Shown here: positions 45,269 to 54,841 of the stretch, one piece after another
Layout of the letters: each line of letters begins with the position of its first letter
Numbering within the stretch: the first letter of the stretch is position 1
Origin: Lampropedia aestuarii
GTDB lineage: Bacteria > Pseudomonadota > Gammaproteobacteria > Burkholderiales > Burkholderiaceae_C
Length of the DNA stretch: 64,000 nt
Direction of reading: 5' to 3'
Assembly: GCF_004803635.1 (NCBI RefSeq)
Contig: NZ_SSWX01000001.1
Location: 186,001 to 250,000, forward strand
Translations under genes and position numbers: made by a program
The notes under the pieces: generated by a model
Told to the model about the DNA's origin: nothing
The model's input: only the letters and a program-made list of their open reading frames with translations
Database searches by the model: none

Positions 45269-46531
45269 TTACGAGGGGCGTTTCATTTGGCAGGTGGTCG
45301 GTGTGGCAGCCTCCTCAAGCGCATAATATTTCACGGGCTGGAACGCAAAGCCCGTATTCTCTTGCGAGTAAGGCAGCGCATCGCTGGCCTTGCTCCAGCG
45401 CGTGATGAACAGGCCTTGCTGCAACTGGTGGTCGTCCTTGCGCATTTTGACGGTGCCATAAGCTCCAGGAAACTCCATGTCTTCCATGGCTTTGGCAACC
45501 GCCAATGCATTGGTGGACTGGGCTTTGGCCATGCCGTGCGAGAGTGCTGCCAAGCCGTTGTAGACGGCTGTGGTGTACATGTCTTCATTGAACTTGGCCT
45601 TGAAGCCCTGGGTTACTTCGCCAATTTCTCCGGGCAAATTCATGTGGCTGTAAAACACTTCGTAGACCTTGCCTTCAGCAGCAGCGCCCAACTGGGTTGG
45701 CGCGCCACTGGCGGTGCCGTAGTAGACAAAGAAGTCGACGTTTTTCAGCCCCGAGTCATTGGCCGCTTTGATCAGCAGGGACAAATCCGAGCCCCAGTTG
45801 CCGGTGATCACCGCATCCGCTCCGGACTGGCGAATCTTGGCCACATAAGGGGCGAAATCGCGCACCTGGGCCAGCGGGTGGTAGTCATCACCTACGATCT
45901 CGATATCGGGGCGCACCTTTTGCAAATACTCTTTGGCCAAACGGGCAACCTGCTGGCCGTGGCCGTAGTTCTGGTTGATCAGGTAGATCTTTTTCACCTC
46001 AGGCTGATCGGCAATAAAGCGCGTCATGGCCTGCAGTTTCATGGTGTTGTCGGCATCCAGGCGGAAGTGCCAGAAGCTGCACTTCTCGTTGGTCATGTCA
46101 GAGTCCACCCCGGCATGGTTGAGGAAGATCACCTCCTGGCCAGGATTGCGTGCATTGTGGCGCTCCAGCGCCTCCATGATGGCCAGGGAGTTGCCCGAAC
46201 CATTGCCCTGCACGATGTAGCGAATGCCCTGGTCAATCACACTGCGCACCAGGCTGGCCGTCTCCTGCGGACTGAGTTTGTTGTCCAAGCCAACAATTTC
46301 AAACTTCACGCCCGCTGGGTTGTTTTGGCTTTGCGTATTGAAGTAGTCGGCTGTGTATTGAAAGCTCTTGAGCTGGTTGCTGCCAACGGAGGCCATCATG
46401 CCCGAGAGTGGATCAATCCAAGCAATTTTAACGACCTCGCCTTGCTGCGCTTGCAGGGTACCTGCGGTCAGCACCATCGCAGTCGCTGCGGCCAATTGAC
46501 GCCAGTTATGAGGAATGAAAAATCGCTGCAT
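45269..46531 (-). CDS. Liv-type ABC transporter substrate-binding protein
   Basis: A 420-residue periplasmic receptor. A signal peptide (NWRQLAAATAMVLTAGTLQA) precedes VVKIAWIDPLSGMMASVGSN, the typical start of the mature type I binding fold. VKKIYLINQNYGHGQQVARL and VAKIRQSGADAVITGNWGSD follow. ATG 46531 is supported by AAGGAGA nine bases upstream; 31 further in-frame residues lack homology. The ligand could be an amino acid, amide or aromatic acid; this cannot be decided. It leads the five-gene operon receptor-LivH-LivM-LivG-LivF. Confidence 0.92.
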   Translation of the reverse strand: MQRFFIPHNWRQLAAATAMVLTAGTLQAQQGEVVKIAWIDPLSGMMASVGSNQLKSFQYTADYFNTQSQNNPAGVKFEIVGLDNKLSPQETASLVRSVIDQGIRYIVQGNGSGNSLAIMEALERHNARNPGQEVIFLNHAGVDSDMTNEKCSFWHFRLDADNTMKLQAMTRFIADQPEVKKIYLINQNYGHGQQVARLAKEYLQKVRPDIEIVGDDYHPLAQVRDFAPYVAKIRQSGADAVITGNWGSDLSLLIKAANDSGLKNVDFFVYYGTASGAPTQLGAAAEGKVYEVFYSHMNLPGEIGEVTQGFKAKFNEDMYTTAVYNGLAALSHGMAKAQSTNALAVAKAMEDMEFPGAYGTVKMRKDDHQLQQGLFITRWSKASDALPYSQENTGFAFQPVKYYALEEAATPTTCQMKRPS

Positions 46532-46910
46532 GCTGTCTCCTTGCTGGTATTTTGAAAGTGTTTCAAACATGCGCAAGGGTATAGACCGATCCATATAACT
46601 CGCAGCGGGAAACCCCCAGTGCACTGCAGCAAACTGTCACTTACAAGACTTGAGCTTGACTTTAAGTGCTTGTGTCTATTGGCTAAAAGTAAAAAGACTG
46701 CTGGCCTTTAGGCGCAGCAGTCCTGGTACTGGCTTATTGCAAGGCAACCAGCGGCAAAGCACACGCTGACGGCCAATGCAGGTACTTGGAGCGTCTGGCT
46801 CGCCCCAGCAAACCGGAGGCTTGCGTTTGAGACCAGCTGCCAAACCTCAGGCAGTACAACTACTGCGACCAGACTTTTAAACGATGCAGCAAGGCTCGTG
46901 CGCGCGCCCC
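46532..46910. other. Intergenic region upstream of the Liv-type operon
   Basis: About 380 bp holding the operon promoter and the terminator of the enoyl-CoA hydratase gene (46691-46722). No gene recognised. Confidence 0.5.
46691..46722 (-). terminator. Terminator after enoyl-CoA hydratase gene
   Basis: On the minus strand GACTGCTG, an 11-base loop, CAGCAGTC, then TTTTTACTTTT. It is about 190 bp past the stop. Confidence 0.75.
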
Positions 46911-47690
46911 TTATTGGTTGCTAAATTGCGCCGAGCGCTTGTTCACAAATGCATCCATGCCTTCTTTTTGGTCTTGCGTGGCAAACAGCGAATGGAACAA
47001 GCGGCGCTCAAACATCACGCCATCAGACAAGCCGCTCTCAAACGCGCGGTTGACCGACTCTTTGGCCGCCATGTTGGCGATCTGGGAGTAGCCGGCAATC
47101 GTCAGTGCTGCACCCAGCGCTTCCTCCATCAACCGATCCAATGGCACGACACGGCTGACCAGGCTGGCGCGCTCGGCTTCTTGCGCATCCATCATGCGGC
47201 CAGTCAGCGCCATGTCCATGGCCTTGGCTTTGCCGACAGCGCGGGGCAGACGTTGCGTGCCCCCTGCTCCTGGAATCACGCCCAGCTTGATTTCGGGCTG
47301 GCCAAATTTGGCGTTGTCAGCGGCAATGATGAAATCACACATCATGGCCAGCTCACAACCACCGCCCAGTGCATAACCGGCAACGGCTGCAATCACCGGC
47401 TTGCGAATGCTGCGCAAGGTCTCCCAGTTGCGCGTGATGTAGTCGCCTTTGTAGGCGTCGACAAAACTGTACTTGGCCATGGCAGGAATATCAGCACCCG
47501 CAGCAAAGGCTTTTTCACTGCCCGTCAAGATGATGCAGCCGATCGCCTCGTCAGCATCAAAGGCTTTGAGGGCTTGGCCCAACTCAGTCATCAATTGGTC
47601 GTTCAAGGCATTGAGGGCCTTGGGACGATTGAGCGTGATAACGCCGACTTTTTCGGCTTCAACGCGCACTTCAATGGTTTCGTATGCCAT
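46911..47690 (-). CDS. Enoyl-CoA hydratase
   Basis: A 259-residue crotonase-fold enzyme hydrating trans-2-enoyl-CoA. [19 protein letters not shown], the oxyanion-hole segment [32 protein letters not shown] with the first catalytic Glu, and [20 protein letters not shown] with the second. All key residues are present, so a true hydratase rather than an isomerase. Length equals short-chain hydratases. It stands alone between two terminators. Confidence 0.93.
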   Translation of the reverse strand: MAYETIEVRVEAEKVGVITLNRPKALNALNDQLMTELGQALKAFDADEAIGCIILTGSEKAFAAGADIPAMAKYSFVDAYKGDYITRNWETLRSIRKPVIAAVAGYALGGGCELAMMCDFIIAADNAKFGQPEIKLGVIPGAGGTQRLPRAVGKAKAMDMALTGRMMDAQEAERASLVSRVVPLDRLMEEALGAALTIAGYSQIANMAAKESVNRAFESGLSDGVMFERRLFHSLFATQDQKEGMDAFVNKRSAQFSNQ

Positions 47691-47842
47691 GTCTTACTAT
47701 CTCCTTTATTGGTAGCGCGTGTGCCAGATGCACACGCGGGCTAAGTGAATCGATGCGGCAGATACCGCGACACCACAGCGCCCTCTATCCTAGACGCTTT
47801 ATGCCTGGCTATCGGGTCTGGTTTGGCCTTGCAGGGAAGAAT

Positions 47843-49699
47843 TCAAGCATCCAGCCACTGCCCCAAAGCCGCGTCTGCACAAACGGTTAACAACGGCTCT
47901 CCCTGTGCAACAGCGCTGTCAGGCCATTGCAGCGTCAACCAACGCAAACTGCCATCGCGAGCGACCAGAGCACGCACCACCGCAGCTTGGTTGGCCCATG
48001 GCACAAGTGCATCCAAATCATCGAGCTTCTTGATGCGCCATGCGCTGCTCGCCACTGCATCTGGACGGGCCTGCATGGCCTTGCCAGCCTGCACTTCGGG
48101 CGTGCTTGCCACCTCAATTGCCAGCCACTCGTCGCCCACAGCAAAGCCCGCTTGTTCGGCTACGCTGGCCGATTGCACACGCCGCAGCGTGATACCGGCA
48201 GCATTCTCTTGCACTAATACGCCCAGGCGCTGCGGCCAGCTGGCCGGTTTGTATGCCAGCGCAATGCCTTGGCTTTGCAAATACTGCGCCAATGGCAGAT
48301 CGCCTACGCCATGGACCCACGCCATCAAGGATTCAAAGGCTTGCGTCGTCTGGGTCAAATCCTGCAAAACGGCGGCAATGTCCTGGGCACTGATGGGCCC
48401 ACCTCTGCTGCGGGCCCACAAGCTGCGCATCACATCATCGAGGCTGACTGCTGTGTGCTGGCGCAAATGCAAGTCCAAGCACAGCGCAATCAGCGCACCC
48501 TTGGTGTAGTAGCTGACCGTAGCATTGGCTGTGTTTTCGTCCTGCCGGTAATACTTGACCCAGGCATCAAAGCTCGACTGCGCCACGCTTTGCACATGGC
48601 GCCCAGGTGTTTGCGCGACTTGGTGGATGGTTTTGGCCAACACCTGCAAGTACTGCGCATCATCGAGCAAACCGGCACGGCGCAGCAGCAAGTCATCGTA
48701 GTAGCTGGTAAAGCCTTCAAAGAACCACAGCAGCTCGGTGTAGTTTTCCTGGTCATAGTCATAGCGCGTGAACTCGATCGGACGCAATCGCTTGACATTC
48801 CAGGTATGGAAATACTCGTGGCTGATCAAACCCAGTAAGGTGCGGTAGCCAACCGAGGCTTCGGACTGGCCAAGCCGTGGCAAATCATTGCGATTACAAA
48901 TCAAGGCCGTGCTGTGGCGGTGCTCCAGCCCGCCATAGCCGTTGTCAACCGCGTTGAGCATGAAGGTGTAATGGTTGTGTGGTGCCGTACCTCTGGCGTC
49001 ACCCTGCGCTTGTGGGTGCCAGAAGTCCATCGCGGCTTCACAAATGCGCTGCGTATCACGCAAAAGGCGCTCACCATCGAATGATGGACTTGCGCCAGCG
49101 ACCACAAAATGGTGGGGAATGCCATACACCTCGCAGCTGCCAGACCAGAATTCCCCCATCTCGACCGGATTGTCGGCCAGCTCATCGTAATCGGCGGCGG
49201 TGTATTGGCCAAAACCTTGAGCATCCACGCGCCAAGGTGTCAGCGTCGTGGCCAGTCGCCAATGCGGATGCTTGGCCGGGGGCTGCAATTGCAGCCCATG
49301 CGTAAGATGTTCTGCGCCGTGCACGCGCAAACACAAACTGGTCGGGTTGAAGAAACCGCGCTGCACATCCAGCCAAGCCGCTCGCACAGAATTGTCAAAC
49401 GCGTACACACGGTAGTGCACTTGCAGGGGCATTCCTGGCTGGCACGTGATGGTCCAGGTATTTTTATTGATTTGCTCGGCCAGGCATGCCTGGCCGTTCT
49501 GCTGTGCATCCAGGCCACTGAGATGGCGGACAAACTCCCGAATCAAATAGCTGCCTGGAATCCAGGCTGGCAAAGACAAGGTTTGCGTTTGCGCAGGCTC
49601 CCCGATGGTCACCGTCACGTCGAAATGGTGGCCATGCAGATCGCTTGGGGCAATGCAGTAGTGGATAGGGGCCAATGGTTGATTCTCAGTCATAGGCAT
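47843..49699 (-). CDS. M61-family (glycyl aminopeptidase-like) metallopeptidase with PDZ domain
   Basis: A 618-residue protein. The M61 N-terminal beta domain (VTVTIGEPAQTQTLSLPAWI then PGSYLIREFVRHL) precedes the zinc site GLISHEYFHTWNVKRLRPIE, an HExxH-type motif, with downstream FTSYYDDLLLRRAGL containing the third-ligand region. The C-terminal part (about 500-610) has a degenerate PDZ-like fold (GVLVQENAAGITLRRVQSAS, VAEQAGFAVGDEWLAIE). No signal peptide is evident, so probably cytosolic. An ATG at 49693 two codons in is an equal start candidate. Confidence 0.9.
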   Translation of the reverse strand: MPMTENQPLAPIHYCIAPSDLHGHHFDVTVTIGEPAQTQTLSLPAWIPGSYLIREFVRHLSGLDAQQNGQACLAEQINKNTWTITCQPGMPLQVHYRVYAFDNSVRAAWLDVQRGFFNPTSLCLRVHGAEHLTHGLQLQPPAKHPHWRLATTLTPWRVDAQGFGQYTAADYDELADNPVEMGEFWSGSCEVYGIPHHFVVAGASPSFDGERLLRDTQRICEAAMDFWHPQAQGDARGTAPHNHYTFMLNAVDNGYGGLEHRHSTALICNRNDLPRLGQSEASVGYRTLLGLISHEYFHTWNVKRLRPIEFTRYDYDQENYTELLWFFEGFTSYYDDLLLRRAGLLDDAQYLQVLAKTIHQVAQTPGRHVQSVAQSSFDAWVKYYRQDENTANATVSYYTKGALIALCLDLHLRQHTAVSLDDVMRSLWARSRGGPISAQDIAAVLQDLTQTTQAFESLMAWVHGVGDLPLAQYLQSQGIALAYKPASWPQRLGVLVQENAAGITLRRVQSASVAEQAGFAVGDEWLAIEVASTPEVQAGKAMQARPDAVASSAWRIKKLDDLDALVPWANQAAVVRALVARDGSLRWLTLQWPDSAVAQGEPLLTVCADAALGQWLDA

Positions 49700-50051
49700 G
49701 CTTTATAGACCAGTTTTGATCACTGCCTGCATCAAACGCTCATGCGCAGGCCGTTAGTTTCATTATGAATGCTGCGCAGCTTATGGTTTAATGCACATTT
49801 GGATATTACTTCGTAGTGAAATAAATCTGTTTCAATATGAAGGCGCAGGCCTGCGCCACAGGCCTGCATGCTGCCAATAAAGCACCCTTTTATAGCTGCT
49901 TGCCAAGATGAACCAGCGAAGCCATGCAGGCCCAACACCTGCTGTTGCGCTGGATTCAGGTACATACAATTTTGACGCTAAATTGAAAAATCAGTGGATT
50001 ACACTGCCTCTTTCATTTAATTTGGCATCTTTACTGCTACGCTCGCTGCCC
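49700..50051. other. Divergent intergenic region with a GC-rich palindrome
   Basis: About 350 bp between the peptidase and the NlpC/P60 gene. A perfect 16-bp palindrome GGCGCAGGCCTGCGCC occupies 49842-49857 within otherwise AT-rich DNA. No gene is convincing; open frames crossing it lack ribosome binding sites and homology. Confidence 0.5.
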
Positions 50052-50759
50052 ATGAAACGTTTGCACCTGCCCATACTCACCTGCGCTTTGGCGCTGCTTT
50101 GCCACCCAGCTTCATGGGCTGATCCGCAATCCGATGATGTATTGGGCAGTTTTATTCTGTTTCAAAAAGACGCGCCATCAGGCGCTCTGCTAGGTGCCCG
50201 CCACAAGGCCAGCATGCAGGCCTTGCTGGAGGACGAAAAGCCCCGCTTGAGCTTGTTGGGTGCCAACCAGAAGTTGCCAGCGAACGAGGCCACCTCGCAA
50301 GAAGTGGTCAGCTACAGCAAACCCTCTATGCGCATAGATTCGCGCACGCTGATGATGTCGGATGTGGTGGTGACTGCGATGGGCTATCTTGGCAAACCCT
50401 ACGTGTATGGCCAAAGCTCTTTGGATGGTGGCTTTGATTGCAGCGGCTTTGTGCTCTCACTGTACGAACGCTCAATGGGCCACACGCTGCCGCGCACGGC
50501 TGCCCAGCAAGCAAGCGCCACCAACACCATCGCCCGCAGTGACCTGGAGCCGGGCGATTTGGTTTTTTTCAATACCCTCAGACGCCAGTTCAGCCATGTC
50601 GGCATCTACATTGGTGAGGGCCGCTTCATCCACTCGCCACGTGCAGGCGCATCGATTCGCATCGAAAGCATGAGCAGCTCGTACTGGCAAAAACGATTCA
50701 ATGGCGCAAGACGCGTGATCCCCGAAGAATCGATGCGTGTTGCCAGCAATAGCCAATAA
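50052..50759 (+). CDS. Secreted NlpC/P60-family peptidoglycan endopeptidase
   Basis: A 235-residue protein with a signal peptide (KRLHLPILTCALALLCHPAS then WADP). A linker of about 85 residues leads to the NlpC/P60 domain: YLGKPYVYGQSSLDGGFDCS then GFVLSLYERS with the catalytic Cys, GDLVFFNTLRRQFSHVGIYI with the catalytic His and FIHSPRAG with the third polar residue. It cleaves peptide stems in the periplasm. The ATG at 50052 directly begins the signal peptide; the 48-codon upstream extension is rejected. Confidence 0.9.
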   Translation: MKRLHLPILTCALALLCHPASWADPQSDDVLGSFILFQKDAPSGALLGARHKASMQALLEDEKPRLSLLGANQKLPANEATSQEVVSYSKPSMRIDSRTLMMSDVVVTAMGYLGKPYVYGQSSLDGGFDCSGFVLSLYERSMGHTLPRTAAQQASATNTIARSDLEPGDLVFFNTLRRQFSHVGIYIGEGRFIHSPRAGASIRIESMSSSYWQKRFNGARRVIPEESMRVASNSQ

Positions 50760-50795
50760 CCAATAGCCCAAGAAGTCAAAGAACAGCAGACGATG

Positions 50796-50827
50796 CAAGC
50801 TTCCCTAGGGAAGCTTGTGTTTTATTT
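50796..50827. terminator. Bidirectional terminator between NlpC/P60 gene and phaR
   Basis: A perfect palindrome CAAGCTTCCCTAGGGAAGCT followed by TG, then TGTTTTATTT. It serves the upstream plus-strand gene; the phaR stop begins right at its T-rich side. Confidence 0.8.
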
Positions 50828-51394
50828 GCCACTCTTGATTCCAAACAATTGCAAAAATTGCTCAGTTTGCTGGCGCACCTGCTCTTGCATTTGCTCTTGT
50901 GCTTTGACAAAGGTCTGGCGGCTTTGCTCGGTATAGGCCTCCATCGAAGGCGCCATCGCTGGCGGGATGACGGGCTGCGAAAAGGCTTGGAACTGGCCCC
51001 ACAATTCAGGTGGCATTTGGCGTGTTTGCTCAGCCCATTGTGACTGCATCTCCGCCATCGCCTGGATGCTCTTTTCCATGTAAGCGCCCATAAAGCCTTG
51101 CATGGTGTGGCCATAAAAACGAATCAAATGGGCCAGCACGGTTTCGCTGAAAATCGGCGTGCCGCCCACTTCTTCTTCCAAAATGACCTGCAGCAAAATG
51201 CTGCGCGTGAGGTTTTCGCCCGTTTTGGCGTCAACAATCAGCACGTTCTGGCGGTCAATCACCAATTGCTTGACATCGGCCAGGGTGATGTAGGTCGAGG
51301 TAGACAAATCGTAGAGCCGACGATTTGGGTATTTCTTAATGACTCGTCCATTGAAGTGGCTGTCTTCCGATTCCGTTTTCTTGCGAGTCACCAT
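50822..51394 (-). CDS. phaR: Polyhydroxyalkanoate synthesis repressor PhaR
   Basis: A 190-residue DNA- and PHB-binding repressor of phasin genes. The N-terminal DNA-binding domain contains RVIKKYPNRRLYDLSTSTYI, TLADVKQLVIDRQNVLIVDA and TGENLTRSILLQVILEEE; the PHB accumulation domain follows (TPIFSETVLAHLIRFYGHTM, MQGFMGAYMEKSIQAM). The C-terminal tail is Gln- and Glu-rich (AQEQMQEQVRQQTEQFLQLF). Located about 10 kb from phaC/phaB. Confidence 0.95.
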   Translation of the reverse strand: MVTRKKTESEDSHFNGRVIKKYPNRRLYDLSTSTYITLADVKQLVIDRQNVLIVDAKTGENLTRSILLQVILEEEVGGTPIFSETVLAHLIRFYGHTMQGFMGAYMEKSIQAMAEMQSQWAEQTRQMPPELWGQFQAFSQPVIPPAMAPSMEAYTEQSRQTFVKAQEQMQEQVRQQTEQFLQLFGIKSGK

Positions 51395-51544
51395 GCCTTA
51401 GGCCCATCCTGTTGAATATTTTTAATGGTTCGATTCTAACGATGCAGACCTTCAAAAAAATGGAGCAAAACCCTTGGGTAACCCGCATCCTCCCTCACGC
51501 CGGCCCGATCGACAAAAAGAAAAAAACTCATAGTTACAGCACGC

Positions 51545-51567
51545 TAAGAACCTGTTTCCAATCTTAG
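51545..51567. repeat. 23-bp dispersed repeat, variant copy 3
   Basis: Starts TAAGAACCTGTTTCCAAT and ends CTTAG; differs at about five positions from the copies at 20303 and 36732. Confidence 0.75.
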
Positions 51568-51632
51568 CGAACGCTGCGCAACTGCCTATTGTCGCCTGTG
51601 CGCAGCCTCGACCGATCTGCTTTGCCAGTCTT

Positions 51633-51666
51633 TTTCGCCCATGGCAACGGCTATGGGCGAAAAAGA
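51633..51666 (-). terminator. Hairpin after the TonB receptor gene
   Basis: CTTTTTCGCCCAT and ATGGGCGAAAAAG pair across eight bases. On the minus strand the 3' side ends GACTGG, but the stem itself is A/T-rich at its base. It lies about 70 bp past the receptor stop. Confidence 0.6.
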
Positions 51667-51737
51667 CGCCTCGCAATCCATCCCGAAACGCACGCATCCC
51701 TGCCACGAAGGTGTTGCAGCGTCTCCCTCACGCTGGC

Positions 51738-54044
51738 TTAAAAGTCGGCGCTCACAGACAGGTAGTAAGAGCGACCGGGCTCGTTGTAGGTATTGGCACC
51801 AGCACCATAAATGGTGCGCGGATTATTCACCCCTACCGCATTGCCCTCGCGGTACAGGCGCTTGTCGAACAGGTTATTGACACCGGCCGACAAACGCACA
51901 GTCTTGCTCAGTGCGTAGTAGCCACCAACATTCACCAGCGCATAAGCGCCACGTGCACGGGCTTCTTCCCCCTCGAGCAGCAAGCCCTGGAAATCATATC
52001 GGTTGGGCTTTTGCTTGCCAAACAAGGTGGTGCTGGCGTGCAAGCTCAGAGTCGAGTTCACAGTCCAGTTCAGGCGCGAATTGACGGTGTATTTGGGGAT
52101 GATGGAGAGCTGCTCATTGGTACTCTTGTTTTTAGAGTCGATCATGTAGGTGAAGTTATTGCTCCACTCCCAGGCTGGGTTGATCCGCCAATTCAGCGTG
52201 CCTTCGAGGCCGGAAATCACCGCCTTGGGCACATTGCTCCAATGGAACACATCCGCACCAGCGTACGCCCCCGTGCCGCCAGTGGCGGTGCCAGAGGCGG
52301 TTTTACCGGCTTCAATCTTGTTGCGGTAGTCGTTGTGGAAATACGTCAACCCCGCCAGCCAGCGCTCGCCTGCGTACTCAATGCCCAGCTCTTTGTTCAG
52401 GCTCGTCTCGGCCTTCAAGTCAGGGTTGCCTTGCAAATAGCAGGCTCCACCACCGCCCCAGCAGCCAATGCCACGGCTATACAACAAGTAATTGGGATTG
52501 CTTTGGTACAAGTTGGGGGCCTTGTAGGCCCGCGCGACACCGGCCTTGATCGACCACTGCTCGCTGAGGAAGTGCGAGACATTGAGCGATGGACTCCAGT
52601 TGACTCCGACTTCGCTGTGGTGGTCCACCCGCACACCGGGCGTGAGCAAGGTGTTTTGCGTCAGCGCAATATTGTCTTCGACAAACACCGAGGCAATCGT
52701 TGCAGAGGACTTGGAGCTGCGGCCCGTATTGTCCAAGCCAGGCACACTGCCCCCCTCGGTCGTGGTTTGTGTGACCGAGTTGCGGTCATTGAGCTGCTGC
52801 CTGACCCACTCGCCTCCGACAGTGAACACATGTTCCATGCCAGCCAGATTAGCGCGGCGGCTCAACTCGGCGTGAGCGGTGTAGCTGTCCAAGTCCGAAG
52901 TACTGTAATTGTCGCTAGAGAACAAGCCTTCGGTGCCGCCTGCCAAGCCTTCGTCAAGGCGTTTATTGCGGGTTTTCTCGACCTGAAAAAAGGCCAGCGA
53001 CGAGCCCAGCGCATACGTGCCCTTGTGGGTAATCGCCGCAGTCTGGCGGTACATCGTATTGGTTTCATGGCCCAGGTTGTCGAGTACGCGCTGGGAAGTG
53101 GCAACCAGCTCGCCATTCGCATTGACGGTGTAGTTATTGGTATTTTGCGTATCGCCTGCATAAATATTGCCCTGGCGGCTGAACGAAGCGTCAAAGTCGA
53201 TCACATGGCCGGCAGCCGGCTTGAGGCTCAAACGCCCCGAGACATCGCGGTTGCGCACACCTTCACGCCCTGCAGGATAAGTGCCGGTATAAATTCCGGT
53301 GCGGGTCGACGCGTGGCCCTTGTTGATATCCCAGGCATCGGCATCGGTTTTGGCCGCGTTCATATTGATGCGAAAGCCCAACTGCTCAGAGATCGGGCCG
53401 GCCAGTCCCAAACTGGCGCGGCGTGTGTCTCCATCGACCGAGGATTCTGGAATTTCGGTATACACGCTGGCATGGCCCTGGAAACGGTCAGGAATACCTT
53501 TGGTGATGATGTTGACCGCACCGCCGGCTGCGCCGTTGCCATAGCGTGCAGCGGCTGGGCCACGCAGCACCTCGACGCGCTCGATCGCCTCAATCGGCAC
53601 CCAGTTGCTGTCACCACGCGTATCGCGCTCGCCGCGCCAGCCATAACGCACGGAGTTGCGGCTGGAGACAGGCTTGCCATCGACCAGGATCATGGTGTTC
53701 TCTGGCCCCATGCCGCGGATGTCGATCTGGCGGCTATTGCCGCGCTGGCCACTGCTGGAATTGCCGGTCAAGTTCACCCCCGGCTGTTTGCGCACAATGT
53801 CGGACAAATCCTTGATGGGCGGATCTTGCAAATCATCGGCAGTGATGATCGACACCCCAGGCGCTTGCTTGATAGCGTCCTCAGCCGTTCCCAGTACCTG
53901 CACCTCAGACAATTCGGCGACCTCAGCCGCCGTGGTGTGCGCCCAGCCCGTCGAGCCAAGCAACCCGATGGCCGAAGCCAGCGCGATCTGAGTCATTACA
54001 GCCTGCGCGCGATCTTGTTTTTGCAATGCAGCCACGGTGTCCAT
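51738..54044 (-). CDS. TonB-dependent siderophore receptor, FepA/BfeA-like
   Basis: A 768-residue outer-membrane receptor. After a signal region (IALASAIGLLGSTGWAHTTA) comes the TonB box region VQVLGTAED, the plug domain (PGVSIITADDLQDPPIKDLS, RQIDIRGMGPENTMILVDGK, VEVLRGPAAARYGNGAAGGA) and the 22-stranded barrel ending GRSYYLSVSADF. The plug segment SVRYGWRGERDTRGDSNWVP is characteristic of enterobactin-type receptors FepA, PfeA and BfeA, so a catecholate ligand is likely. A possible Fur site lies just upstream. No biosynthesis or ABC genes are adjacent. Confidence 0.92.
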   Translation of the reverse strand: MDTVAALQKQDRAQAVMTQIALASAIGLLGSTGWAHTTAAEVAELSEVQVLGTAEDAIKQAPGVSIITADDLQDPPIKDLSDIVRKQPGVNLTGNSSSGQRGNSRQIDIRGMGPENTMILVDGKPVSSRNSVRYGWRGERDTRGDSNWVPIEAIERVEVLRGPAAARYGNGAAGGAVNIITKGIPDRFQGHASVYTEIPESSVDGDTRRASLGLAGPISEQLGFRINMNAAKTDADAWDINKGHASTRTGIYTGTYPAGREGVRNRDVSGRLSLKPAAGHVIDFDASFSRQGNIYAGDTQNTNNYTVNANGELVATSQRVLDNLGHETNTMYRQTAAITHKGTYALGSSLAFFQVEKTRNKRLDEGLAGGTEGLFSSDNYSTSDLDSYTAHAELSRRANLAGMEHVFTVGGEWVRQQLNDRNSVTQTTTEGGSVPGLDNTGRSSKSSATIASVFVEDNIALTQNTLLTPGVRVDHHSEVGVNWSPSLNVSHFLSEQWSIKAGVARAYKAPNLYQSNPNYLLYSRGIGCWGGGGACYLQGNPDLKAETSLNKELGIEYAGERWLAGLTYFHNDYRNKIEAGKTASGTATGGTGAYAGADVFHWSNVPKAVISGLEGTLNWRINPAWEWSNNFTYMIDSKNKSTNEQLSIIPKYTVNSRLNWTVNSTLSLHASTTLFGKQKPNRYDFQGLLLEGEEARARGAYALVNVGGYYALSKTVRLSAGVNNLFDKRLYREGNAVGVNNPRTIYGAGANTYNEPGRSYYLSVSADF

Positions 54045-54076
54045 CCAGAGAAATGTTAAAAATCATGGATTTTACG

Positions 54077-54097
54077 CTAATAACAATCATACGCATT
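54077..54097 (-). promoter_or_regulatory. Candidate Fur box upstream of the TonB receptor
   Basis: On the minus strand AATGCGTATGATTGTTATTA resembles beta-proteobacterial Fur sites (AATGNNAATNATTNNCATT-like). It lies 33 bp before the receptor start. Recognition is by eye only. Confidence 0.4.
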
Positions 54098-54263
54098 TAT
54101 AAATCGAACTGAGTACAAACCGCATACGCTGCGCATCCACAACGCCTATGCGCCAAAGCCACGCCACTTGTGTATGCTGCGCAGTCAATGCATTTCTTAT
54201 TGCCCCGCCATGCCTATCCGCTGCAAGCATTTACTCTCTCCCTGTTCTAACGTCTGGCGTTCC

Positions 54264-54758
54264 ATGCTCCAGCGCTCTGGTCTTTGCATGACTGGGGCGT
54301 TGGTCTGTGCCCTATTGACCACCACCTCCGTCTGGGCCAAAAACGACACCATCGGAACCGTTGACACGGCCTTCAAACTGCTGGGGCGTGACCACGACAT
54401 CATTGTCGAAGCCTACGACGACCCTGCCGTGCAAGGCGTGACCTGTTATGTTTCACGTGCGCGCACCGGCGGCATCAAAGGCAGTCTGGGACTGGCCGAA
54501 GACCGCGCCGAGGCCTCGATCTCCTGCCACCAAGTCGGCCCGATTCAAATTACGCAGGCAATCCCCAAGCAAGAGCAAGTGTTCAGCGAACGCATTTCTT
54601 TGCTCTTCAAGCGTTTGCGGGTTGTGCGCATGGTCGACATCGAGCGCCATACGTTGGTCTACCTGACCTACTCGGACAAGCTCATCGATGGCTCGCCACA
54701 AAACAGCGTCACCGCCGTGCCGATTGGCCGCGAAACACCGATCCAACTGAAAGATTGA
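54264..54758 (+). CDS. creA: CreA-family periplasmic protein
   Basis: About 164 residues with a signal peptide (RSGLCMTGALVCALLTTTSV then WA). The CreA family core is clear: DTIGTVDTAFKLLGRDHDII, VEAYDDPAVQGVTCYVSRAR, TGGIKGSLGLAEDRAEASIS and CHQVGPI. Two conserved cysteines could form a disulfide. The family has no proven function. ATG 54264 gives the usual length; earlier in-frame ATGs would bury the signal peptide. Confidence 0.88.
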   Translation: MLQRSGLCMTGALVCALLTTTSVWAKNDTIGTVDTAFKLLGRDHDIIVEAYDDPAVQGVTCYVSRARTGGIKGSLGLAEDRAEASISCHQVGPIQITQAIPKQEQVFSERISLLFKRLRVVRMVDIERHTLVYLTYSDKLIDGSPQNSVTAVPIGRETPIQLKD

Positions 54759-54841
54759 AGTATTGAAGCCGCGCTGGCCAGAACCAACACACCACAGCGG
54801 CGGCACTGCCAACTTTTCACCCTTCTACTGAATGATTTGCC

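Larger units (their letters stand above)
51395..51737. other. Gene-free region with dispersed repeat between phaR and the TonB receptor
   Basis: 343 bp. It holds a copy of the dispersed repeat (51545-51567) and, at about 51633-51666, an inverted repeat CTTTTTCGCCCAT/ATGGGCGAAAAAG that may terminate the receptor transcript. No gene supported. Confidence 0.6.

Noticed and set aside
45287-46555. A 422-codon plus-strand open frame opposite the Liv-type binding-protein gene
   Set aside because: No domain, signal or ribosome site; the minus-strand gene is secure and its codon pattern generates the open antisense frame.
49732-49965. A possible 77-residue protein upstream of the M61 peptidase
   Set aside because: Crosses a palindrome and the promoter region, lacks a ribosome binding site and has no family resemblance.
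49908-50051. An upstream extension of the NlpC/P60 gene by 48 codons
   Set aside because: The extension would place a clear signal peptide in the middle of the protein. The ATG at 50052 begins exactly at the signal peptide.
51711-54059. A 782-codon open frame on the plus strand running opposite the whole TonB receptor gene
   Set aside because: The minus strand carries an unmistakable receptor with plug and barrel motifs. The antisense frame has no recognisable domain and no ribosome binding site; long antisense frames are common opposite GC-rich codon usage.
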